Positions 1 through 5,952 of a stretch of 32,667 nucleotides of DNA are shown one piece after another. Source of the stretch: Desulfobacterales bacterium (GTDB taxonomy: Bacteria; Desulfobacterota; Desulfobulbia; Desulfobulbales; VMSU01); NCBI GenBank assembly GCA_011330685.1, contig DRPV01000155.1, forward strand, positions 1 through 32,667, in the 5' to 3' direction. The notes under the pieces are model-generated. The model saw only the letters and a program-made list of their open reading frames with translations. It was not told where the DNA came from and did no database searches. Numbering within the stretch: position 1 is the first letter of the stretch; each line of letters begins with the position of its first letter. Made by a program: the position numbers and the translations under genes.

Positions 1-79
1 CCTCGGGAATGGGCGCTGGACCGTTCTGGGCTCCCTTGGCCACACAGACCATTTCTTCCACTTCAGGAGAGTATTCCAT
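1..79 (-). CDS. Unknown protein, N-terminal fragment (runs off the window)
   Basis: Only the first 26 codons are inside the window, reading MEYSPEVEEMVCVAKG and then a Pro-rich stretch. I chose the ATG at 79 because a perfect AAGGAGG Shine-Dalgarno lies five bases upstream (85-91, complement). An in-frame ATG at 112 has no such site and would place the SD inside the coding region. No stop appears before the window edge. I do not recognise the family, and the fragment is too short to assign a function. It is divergent from glnA, and about 480 bp separate the two start codons. Confidence 0.5.
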   Translation of the reverse strand, partial: MEYSPEVEEMVCVAKGAQNGPAPIPE

Positions 80-360
80 GGCATCCTCCTTGACCGGCTT
101 GCTGTCCGGCATACATATTATAAATATAAAAATATCAGTGCTTATTATTACTTTCCAACATCAGCAAAAAATATAACACGTACAGATAAAAGGCGCAATT
201 CAACTTATCATGAACACTTCCCACCTTTTACCATTTTCGTAATTTATCACTTTTTTTCATCCTTTTTTGTAATATATTCCACAATAGTTCATTTGCCTCC
301 GGCCATGGAATATTCCCTAACAAGCAGTGAGAGCAGGAGCAACAGGACCGCGCCAATGTT

Positions 361-376
361 TGGCACCAAACTTGCA
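361..376 (+). promoter_or_regulatory. Sigma-54 (RpoN) promoter of glnA
   Basis: TGGCAC, five bases, TTGCA: an exact match to the -24/-12 consensus, with the GG and GC doublets correctly spaced. The implied start site is near 387, giving a leader of about 170 bases before glnA. RpoN control of glnA is well established in other proteobacteria, where NtrC-type activators respond to nitrogen limitation. That activator's identity here is inference. Confidence 0.88.
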
Positions 377-485
377 AACGTTAAGATATTTTACAGGGCA
401 GCCTGAAAAGCAAAAAAATATCATTTTGTGGCCTCATTGGGAGAATAACGGCTGATTTTTTTCTTTTTTTAGGGTATGAATTTTT

Positions 486-533
486 GGGTACAGTTGCCAT
501 TGTCCACCAACAGGCATTTCGCTGAACAGTTAC
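486..533 (+). repeat. Divergent copy of the short GTTAC-box repeat module in the glnA leader
   Basis: The leader ends with the box CTGAACAGTTAC at 522-533, preceded about 35 bases earlier by GGGTACAG. Box orientation and spacing match the short module at 31929-31979. It lies downstream of the sigma-54 promoter, so it should be transcribed into the 5' leader of the glnA mRNA. The interior is poorly conserved, so assignment rests on the boxes and spacing only. Confidence 0.4.
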
Positions 534-560
534 TAATAATTAATCACAACAAGGAGCTAA

Positions 561-1892
561 ATGATGACCAGAGACGAGATTTTAAAGATTGTCGAAGAAA
601 AGAATATCAACTTTTTCAGATTGCAGTTCTGCGACATTAACGGCTTTATGAAGAATATTGCCATTCCCCGCAGCCAGTTGGAAAAGGCCTTGGACGGCAA
701 AATCATGTTTGACGGCTCCTCAATCAGCGGCTTTGCCGATATTGAGGAATCCGATATGTATCTGGTGCCGGATTATGATACCTTCGTTATCCTGCCCTGG
801 CGCAACCAGGACGGCATTGCCGCCGCCCGCCTCATCTGTGATGTCCATAACGCCGACGGCACCCCCTTCAGCGGCTGCCCACGCTGCAACCTGAAACGCG
901 TCATGGCCGAGGCCCGTGAGATGGGTTTCACCATGAATGTAGGCACCGAGGCGGAATTCTTCCTCTTTGAGAGAGATCATGACGGCAGCAGTACCACCAT
1001 CACCAACGACCGGGCCGGTTATTTCAGCCTTGACCCGGATGATTCCGGCAATGACTGCCGCCGGGAGATTATCGAAACCCTGGAGTCCATGGGCTTTGAG
1101 ATTGAGGCCTCGCACCACGAGGTCGCCGAGGGTCAGCACGAGATCAACTTCAAATACGCCGATGCCCTGGCCTGCGCCGACAACACCCTGACCTTCCGCT
1201 GGGCGGTAAAGGCCATTGCCAAGAAACACGGCCTGGCCGCCACCTTTATGCCTAAACCCATCTTCGGTATTAATGGTTCCGGCATGCACACCAACCAGTC
1301 ATTATTCAATCTTGACGGCAGTAATGCCTTTGCCGACGAGAGTGACTCCCTGCAACTCAGTGAAGTCGCCTATCAGTACATCGCCGGAATTATCAAAAAC
1401 GCCCGTGATTTTGCCGCGGTTACCAACCCGACGGTAAACTCCTATAAACGTTTAGTCCCCGGCTATGAGGCCCCGGTCTACGTCGCCTGGTCAGCCTCTA
1501 ACCGCAGCGCTCTGTGCCGTATTCCGGCCTCCCGCGGCCTGGGTACCAGAGTCGAGGTTCGCTGCCCGGATCCCACCTGTAACCCCTATCTCGCCTTTGC
1601 CATGATGCTGAATTCCGGCCTCGACGGCATTAAAAATAAATTAACACCCCCCAAATCGACGGACATAAATATTTTCCACATGACCGCCGCTGAAAAAGAC
1701 GCCGCCGGTATTGCCTCCATGCCCGCCTCATTAAACGAGGCCTTAGATGTTCTGCGCCAGAGCCCCCTTGCCAAAACAACCCTTGGTGAGCACATCTTCA
1801 AGAAATATTTAGAGAGCAAAGATGCTGAGTGGGATCGCTACCGCATAGCGGTAACAGATTGGGAATTAGATGAATACTTAGATGTCTATTAA
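561..1892 (+). CDS. glnA: Glutamine synthetase, type I
   Basis: Makes glutamine from glutamate, ammonia and ATP, the main ammonium-assimilation step, as a cytosolic dodecamer. The 443-residue length and motifs FDGSSISGF, EAEFFLF, GSGMHTNQS and NRSALCRIP mark a complete GSI enzyme of the short (GSI-alpha-like) type. The adenylylation segment of long GSI enzymes (NLYDLP around Tyr397) aligns with DINIFHM, where Phe replaces Tyr, so adenylylation control is unlikely. SD AAGGAG (551-556) lies 4 bases before the ATG at 561 and 7 before the one at 564; the second may be the true start. Expression is probably RpoN-dependent through the promoter at 361-376. A strong hairpin follows the stop, so the gene is monocistronic. 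Confidence 0.97.
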   Translation: MMTRDEILKIVEEKNINFFRLQFCDINGFMKNIAIPRSQLEKALDGKIMFDGSSISGFADIEESDMYLVPDYDTFVILPWRNQDGIAAARLICDVHNADGTPFSGCPRCNLKRVMAEAREMGFTMNVGTEAEFFLFERDHDGSSTTITNDRAGYFSLDPDDSGNDCRREIIETLESMGFEIEASHHEVAEGQHEINFKYADALACADNTLTFRWAVKAIAKKHGLAATFMPKPIFGINGSGMHTNQSLFNLDGSNAFADESDSLQLSEVAYQYIAGIIKNARDFAAVTNPTVNSYKRLVPGYEAPVYVAWSASNRSALCRIPASRGLGTRVEVRCPDPTCNPYLAFAMMLNSGLDGIKNKLTPPKSTDINIFHMTAAEKDAAGIASMPASLNEALDVLRQSPLAKTTLGEHIFKKYLESKDAEWDRYRIAVTDWELDEYLDVY

Positions 1893-1937
1893 ATCCTGAA
1901 CAGAGCTGCTTTCAGTTTTGAAAAATGATGAACAAAA

Positions 1938-1975
1938 AAAGACCGCCTCTTTTTTATAAAAAAGAGGCGGTCTTT
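1938..1975. terminator. Bidirectional rho-independent terminator between glnA and the PilZ gene
   Basis: A long perfect stem (GACCGCCTCTTTTTT pairing with AAAAAAGAGGCGGTC) with a four-base ATAA/TATA-type loop is flanked by A-runs on the left and T-rich sequence on the right. It sits between the convergent glnA and PilZ genes and can serve both. Confidence 0.85.
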
Positions 1976-2020
1976 GTCTTTACTGCCGCAGAGGGAAAGC
2001 GGGGCTCCCCGCCAGACACC

Positions 2021-2464
2021 TCACGTCCACAGTTTTAGCAGGAGCCTGTTAAACCATCCCCCCTCCTCACCCATTTTCCCGGCGGCAATACGCTTCAAAA
2101 GTGTAATTCTCTCATCATTGGGCGGGGCCTGAAATTCAACCCCCATATGAAAGCAGCGCAGCTCCTCGTCATCATCAAGATTAAACCAAACCGGCCGCAC
2201 TGGAATCGACAGCGCCTCACCATCCTTTTTACCCTCTCGCTCAATGTACAATTGATTGTCGGGGTTATCCTGCGGCTCATAGAAAAAATGATGCCCCTGA
2301 AAATGAACCTGATTCAGTATAAGCCCTAAGCCATAGGAAGAGAGATCAACCACAAAGCAGGGCACCGGCCCGGCCAAACGCATATCCCGGCTCTCATCCC
2401 GCAGAATAAGATCAATGGTTATATTTTTATTATAACGCTCCGCCCGGCGCTGTGCCTTTCCCAT
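2021..2464 (-). CDS. PilZ domain protein (probable c-di-GMP effector)
   Basis: 147 residues. The N-terminal RRAERY stretch fits the basic RxxxR c-di-GMP contact, followed by DLSSYGLGL, the D/NxSxxG motif of the PilZ beta-barrel. HMGVEF near residue 120 matches the conserved strand that usually closes the domain. No signal peptide or membrane segment is visible, so it is probably cytosolic. In other bacteria such single-domain PilZ proteins link c-di-GMP to motility or surface traits, and the flagellar operon and HD-GYP enzyme in this window fit that. The actual partner is unknown. The gene stands alone between the glnA terminator and the divergent selenoprotein-like gene. Confidence 0.8.
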   Translation of the reverse strand: MGKAQRRAERYNKNITIDLILRDESRDMRLAGPVPCFVVDLSSYGLGLILNQVHFQGHHFFYEPQDNPDNQLYIEREGKKDGEALSIPVRPVWFNLDDDEELRCFHMGVEFQAPPNDERITLLKRIAAGKMGEEGGWFNRLLLKLWT

Positions 2465-2544
2465 GTTTTTTCACCCTCTTTTAATCAGTATTATACTCTA
2501 TCATAAAATTGATAATAAAAAAAGTACGCCTGTCCTTTTTTTGC

Positions 2545-2575
2545 TTGACAGCTCCATGGATATAACGGATATAAT
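2545..2575 (+). promoter_or_regulatory. Sigma-70-type promoter of the Sec/Met-rich peptide gene
   Basis: Perfect TTGACA (2545-2550) and perfect TATAAT (2570-2575) are separated by 19 bases, slightly longer than the usual 17. The start codon follows about 45 bases downstream. Both hexamers being consensus suggests a substantial, probably housekeeping-type expression level. Confidence 0.7.
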
Positions 2576-2621
2576 AATAATTATCAGTACACTTTTGCTT
2601 ATAAATTAAAAGGAGGAAATG

Positions 2622-3020
2622 ATGAAAAGCAATGAACTTAAAAATTTGCTGGCCGGAGTCGGCATTGCCGGCTTATTATCCCTTACCGGAATCGGGCTGG
2701 GAACCGTTACCACTGCCGGAGCAAGCGGTTGAGGTAAATCATCATCCAGCGCCGGGAGCGCTGCAATGGGAGCAAGTGGCTGTGGGAAATCATCTGCCAG
2801 CGCCGGGAATACTGCAATGGGCGGCATGATGAACAAGGATGACATGCCCATGAACCAAAAAGGCAAGATGAAAAATAAGGACGATATGCCAATGCAGAAG
2901 GACGGCACAATGATGAACAAAGACGACATGCCAATGCAGAAAAACGGCACAATGATGAACAAAGCCGGCATGCCAAAACAGGACGGTACAGATAAACCGG
3001 CTGCAGGAGGTGATAATTAA
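2622..3020 (+). CDS. Secreted Sec/Cys-repeat, Met-rich peptide with in-frame TGA (putative selenoprotein)
   Basis: The ORF track shows only the part after 2766. The frame continues upstream through one TGA (2730-2732, codon 37) to ATG 2622, five bases behind SD AGGAGG (ATG 2619 also possible). Read through, it gives 132 residues. Residues 9-29 are hydrophobic after a basic start, then TTAGA/SG, a plausible signal peptidase site. Two 17-residue tandem repeats follow: GASG(Sec)GKSSSSAGSAAM and GASGCGKSSASAGNTAM, with TGA exactly at the Cys position of the second. Then come four copies of an MMNKDDMPMQKDGT-like unit. A consensus promoter and terminator frame the gene. The layout recalls Sec-containing RiPP-like precursors (SbtA type, from memory), but no maturase gene lies nearby. 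Soft-metal binding or post-translational modification is inference. Confidence 0.8.
2730..2763 (+). promoter_or_regulatory. Putative bacterial SECIS element at the in-frame TGA
   Basis: After TGA (2730-2732) and a 14-base spacer comes a perfect 6-bp GC-rich stem, CAGCGC (2747-2752) with GCGCTG (2758-2763), closing a CGGGA loop. The loop lies 20-24 bases after the TGA and carries G at its second position, within what is known for bacterial SECIS elements read by SelB. In the Cys copy of the repeat the left arm is kept but the right arm reads ATACTG, which breaks three of the six pairs. The hairpin therefore exists only where a TGA must be decoded. Confidence 0.7.
2818..2990 (+). repeat. Tandem Met/Asp/Lys coding repeats
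   Basis: Four imperfect tandem units of about 42 bases encode MMNKDDMPM(N/Q)K-like segments; the middle two are closest to each other. All differences keep the reading frame. The repeat is within the coding region of the Sec peptide and explains the long open frames on the opposite strand. Confidence 0.75.
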
Positions 3021-3062
3021 GCCTCCAGTAGCTTTAAATATACCAGTTATATATTAGGCTGT

Positions 3063-3106
3063 AAAAAAGAGTGGCGGAATCATCAATTCCGACCGCTCTT
3101 TTTTTT
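3063..3106 (+). terminator. Rho-independent terminator of the Sec/Met-rich peptide gene
   Basis: AAAAAAGAG..GGCGGAAT, a short loop, then ATTCCG..CGCTCTTTTTTTT forms a long stem with two small mismatches and a T-run. It closes a single-gene transcription unit before the PEP-CTERM gene. Confidence 0.8.
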
Positions 3107-3160
3107 GCGCTCAATTCTTTTATATGTTAATTTTAAGAAAAATCAAAACGGGGGGATAAT

Positions 3161-3871
3161 ATGAGGTGGATACTGATATTTCTGGTCGTGGAATCGTGTC
3201 TATGGGGCGGAAGCCTAAATTCTGCCAGGGCGGATATAATTGGTTTTCAATTCAGTGGTTCCTGGACAAGTGTCGATCCGGCTTTTACAAACCTTACCGG
3301 CGGTGTCGATCAGCCGGTTACCGGCAGCATTTATTATGATACCACCATTACCGATAAAGATTCAATCGCCAAACGAGCCTATTATTACGGCAATGATAAA
3401 ATTATAAATCTTTCTTTCACCACCAATGCGGCCCATATTCAAATCCAAAAAGCCCGTATCGCCATCTATGCCAACTATAATGGTAACAAGAATAGTCTGG
3501 GTTTCGATCAATTCCAGCTCTGGTTTAGCACCCAGTCAGACGGCCAGGGCAAAGTCACATCGATGGCCTCTCTGCCGCAAGACACAACAGGATCATTTCT
3601 TTTAAAAGACGAGACCAATAAGAATCTCTTTAATAATGACGACAGTTTGCCCAGTAACTTAGACCCATTACGGCTGATGTCTACAATGTCATTCACACTC
3701 TCTCGCTCCCCAGAGTACAAAGATGAAGCCGTGGCCAAAATTACCTCCCTCACCACCCTGCCCGTCCCGGAGCCGGAGACTATAATTCTTCTATGCCTGG
3801 GGCTGGCCTTAATCTTCCTTTGGCATGGGCTTAATAACCGTAAGGGCGGATTCCAGCAGTTGAGAGCTTAA
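3161..3871 (+). CDS. PEP-CTERM sorting-signal protein
   Basis: 236 residues with an N-terminal signal peptide (hydrophobic residues 3-20, SARA/D cleavage near 25). The C-terminal tripartite tail is VPEPE at about 206, then a hydrophobic helix, then basic residues (NNRKGG). This tail is the PEP-CTERM signal, normally recognised by an EpsH-type exosortase that moves the protein to the cell surface or exopolysaccharide; no exosortase is in this window. The middle is beta-rich, Asn/Asp/Ser-rich and not assignable to a function. SD GGGGGGA lies close to the ATG. The last 63 bases overlap the convergent yfiR-like gene, so both C-termini share DNA. Confidence 0.85.
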   Translation: MRWILIFLVVESCLWGGSLNSARADIIGFQFSGSWTSVDPAFTNLTGGVDQPVTGSIYYDTTITDKDSIAKRAYYYGNDKIINLSFTTNAAHIQIQKARIAIYANYNGNKNSLGFDQFQLWFSTQSDGQGKVTSMASLPQDTTGSFLLKDETNKNLFNNDDSLPSNLDPLRLMSTMSFTLSRSPEYKDEAVAKITSLTTLPVPEPETIILLCLGLALIFLWHGLNNRKGGFQQLRA

Positions 3872-4402
3872 ACGCAGACCGGCCGTCCTGGCGGCACTTA
3901 AATTCACCTGATAACGGATACGGCCCTCCATTTTCACCAACTCAATCATACCGCCCGCGCTTAGAAAGTGCCTAACATCAGCCACCGTCAAAATAGGCCG
4001 CCCCTTGAGCCGCGCGACAATCATCTTGAAATTATCGGCCTGAGAGCGGCCAATAAAAAGAATATGACAAGCCGAGAAATCAAGATCAGGCCGATAAGAG
4101 TTATAAAGGATTACCTTGATAGTCGTTCTTCCTCTCTGCCGCAGACGCCTCGCCAATTCAGTAAGACTGCGGCCCAGCTCCTGGTCGCCGAGAACACCAA
4201 TCACCTTTACGACCTTTTCTTCTTTCTCTTCCTGATCCGGCCAGGTGACAAAATGTAAAAAGTTATAGAGATAGACGGCCTTGACCTGAACCTGTTTAAT
4301 CACCGGTTCTCCGCCGCCGGCAGCCGCCGATGAAACAACCATAGAGGAGGCAATCAGAGCCAGGATAACAAGCGCCATCCTTAAATGAAGCCTCATCTTC
4401 AT
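3809..4402 (-). CDS. YfiR family periplasmic regulator (DUF4154)
   Basis: 197 residues: a signal peptide (MKMRLHLRMALVILALIASS, ending near AAAGG) then the YfiR domain, seen in VKAVYLYNFLHFVTWPD, IGVLGDQELG, HILFIGRSQ, ILTVADVRHFLSAGGMIELV and INLSAARTAGLRLSSQLLE-like segments. In Pseudomonas, YfiR is a periplasmic inhibitor of the inner-membrane cyclase YfiN. Here its ATG overlaps the stop of a histidine kinase by four bases (ATGA), so the two are translationally coupled and it probably acts on that kinase's sensor domain. That function is inference from context. The 3' end overlaps the PEP-CTERM gene tail to tail. Confidence 0.88.
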   Translation of the reverse strand: MKMRLHLRMALVILALIASSMVVSSAAAGGGEPVIKQVQVKAVYLYNFLHFVTWPDQEEKEEKVVKVIGVLGDQELGRSLTELARRLRQRGRTTIKVILYNSYRPDLDFSACHILFIGRSQADNFKMIVARLKGRPILTVADVRHFLSAGGMIELVKMEGRIRYQVNLSAARTAGLRLSSQLLESALTVIKPMPKED

Positions 4403-5943
4403 TCCATACCCCCCACACCGCCGTCTTCCTCATCAGCCTTTTTACACGGCTCCACCGGCAGGATAATGACGATCTCTGTCCCACGGCCCGGTGCCGAGTG
4501 TACTTCAATCTTACCATGATGGTTTTTAACAATATTATAGGTAATTGACAGACCGAGTCCGGTACCCTGGCCCACGGGCTTAGTACTGAAAAAGGGGTCA
4601 AAGATGTATTCTAAGGCCTCGGGTTCAATTCCGCTCCCGTTATCCTGAAAGCTGATATACGCTTTGCCCCCGGCCGGCCAGGTCTTGAGCCGGATGGTTC
4701 CCCGTTTTTCAATGGCCTGGATGGCGTTAAGGAGTATATTCATATAGGCTTGGCCCATATGATCCCGCTGACAATAAACAACAGGCAGATCCGGATCGAA
4801 ATCCCGGATAATCTCCGCCTTATCCCGGCACTCGTAACGAAGAAGATTGATGATATTATTAAGCTCGGCGTGGATATCAACCGGAACTAATTGACCATGA
4901 CTGGATCTGGAAAAGGCGTTAAGATCCTGGACAATTTTCTTTGTTCTTCTAACTCCCTCCTCGGCATTGGCCAATAATGAGACAATATCAAGATGCATCT
5001 GCCAGGCTGGGGAGGCCTTATGATTTTCCGCCATCTCCACGACCAGTTCATTGGTCATCCGCTTAATATTGGGTAAGGCACCGGCAATGAAACTTATATT
5101 ATTATTAATATCGTGGGCAACTCCAGCCACCAGCTGACCCAGGGCCGCCATTTTCTCGGATTGCACCAGCTGGGCCTGACTCTTCCTGAGATCATCCATG
5201 GCGTTCTGCAGCTCCTCGGTACGAGCCGCTACCCGGCCTTCCAGGGTGCGGTTGTATTCCTCCAGGCGCTCATGGGAATCACGCAGCCGTTTATTCATCT
5301 CCACAAAGGCGCTACAGAGAACCCCCATCTCATCCCGCCCCCGCATAGAGGAACATTTTTTAAACTGAAAGTCTCCGGCAGCAATCCGTTTAACCATCTC
5401 AGTTAAAGACAATAATGGTTTCGAAACAACATTACGCAGAATGGCCGAAAGCCAAAAGGCCGAGAACAAAGAGCCAACGCCCACCAGCAGCAGAATAAGT
5501 AATATCTGCCTCCGCCCTCTGGCCATATCACGCATGTCATCCTCAATAACGATACGACCGACATAGGTGCCGTCATCAAGGATAATCTTCCGGGAAAATG
5601 AACAAATTTCTTTTACTGAAGTACCTTTAAGCGCCGACGCCTTATAACTGGCAAAAACATGCCCCTGCTTATCGTAGAGAATCACCTGCCGAACTGATTT
5701 ACGGCCCTTCAGGGTGGCGAGCACAACACCGGCATCCTCCGGAACATCAAACATAAGAGCGGCCTTGCAGTTGGAGCCGACAATAAGAGCCAGATTGTTC
5801 ATGTCCCTTTTATAGACCTTCTGAAAATGATTAACCACCAGGCCGTAAAAGGCCAGGCAGGCAACCAGCACCGTCAGGCTGCTGGTAAGCATCAGAATCA
5901 GGGTTAGTTTATGTTTAATACTTACGTCACGCCAGAACATCAT
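4399..5943 (-). CDS. Membrane histidine kinase with CHASE8-like periplasmic sensor and HAMP
   Basis: 514 residues. TM1 is at 14-36. A periplasmic domain at about 38-140 (LALIVGSNCKAALMFDVPEDA..YDKQGHVFASY) resembles CHASE8, the sensor fold of YfiN/TpbB. TM2 is near 146-168, a HAMP domain at about 170-222 and a coiled coil at about 223-265. In HisKA the phospho-acceptor is His277 (GVAHDINN). HATPase_c has the N-box NILLNA, then DNGSGI and GQGTGLGLS. All catalytic motifs are present. No response regulator is adjacent, so the partner is unknown. It lies nine bases after the TonB receptor and overlaps the yfiR-like gene, forming one operon. An envelope or ligand signal sensed with YfiR is likely but unproven. 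Confidence 0.92.
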   Translation of the reverse strand: MMFWRDVSIKHKLTLILMLTSSLTVLVACLAFYGLVVNHFQKVYKRDMNNLALIVGSNCKAALMFDVPEDAGVVLATLKGRKSVRQVILYDKQGHVFASYKASALKGTSVKEICSFSRKIILDDGTYVGRIVIEDDMRDMARGRRQILLILLLVGVGSLFSAFWLSAILRNVVSKPLLSLTEMVKRIAAGDFQFKKCSSMRGRDEMGVLCSAFVEMNKRLRDSHERLEEYNRTLEGRVAARTEELQNAMDDLRKSQAQLVQSEKMAALGQLVAGVAHDINNNISFIAGALPNIKRMTNELVVEMAENHKASPAWQMHLDIVSLLANAEEGVRRTKKIVQDLNAFSRSSHGQLVPVDIHAELNNIINLLRYECRDKAEIIRDFDPDLPVVYCQRDHMGQAYMNILLNAIQAIEKRGTIRLKTWPAGGKAYISFQDNGSGIEPEALEYIFDPFFSTKPVGQGTGLGLSITYNIVKNHHGKIEVHSAPGRGTEIVIILPVEPCKKADEEDGGVGGME

Positions 5944-5952
5944 GCGGCCATG

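Larger units (their letters stand above)
80..560. other. glnA upstream intergenic region
   Basis: No gene is visible here. It holds the SD of the leftward partial gene, a GGAATATTCC palindrome at 307-316, the sigma-54 promoter at 361-376, and a roughly 170-base glnA leader. The leader contains a copy of the CTGAACAGTTAC repeat box. The segment from about 113 to 300 is AT-rich. I could not identify convincing NtrC-type enhancer sites in it. Confidence 0.6.

Noticed and set aside
720-1289. 189-residue minus-strand ORF
   Set aside because: Antisense shadow of glnA.
2730-2732. TGA as a simple nonsense mutation making a pseudogene
   Set aside because: Kept as the alternative but less likely. Codons on both sides keep repeat structure, the TGA sits at the Cys position, and a SECIS-like hairpin is present only at this copy.
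2606-2971. 121- and 89-residue minus-strand ORFs opposite the Met-rich repeats
   Set aside because: Their Cys/Phe/Ser periodicity is the antisense of the MNKDDMPM repeats. The plus strand has promoter, SD and terminator; these have none.
2818-2990. CRISPR-like tandem repeats
   Set aside because: The repeats are in-frame coding units without spacers.
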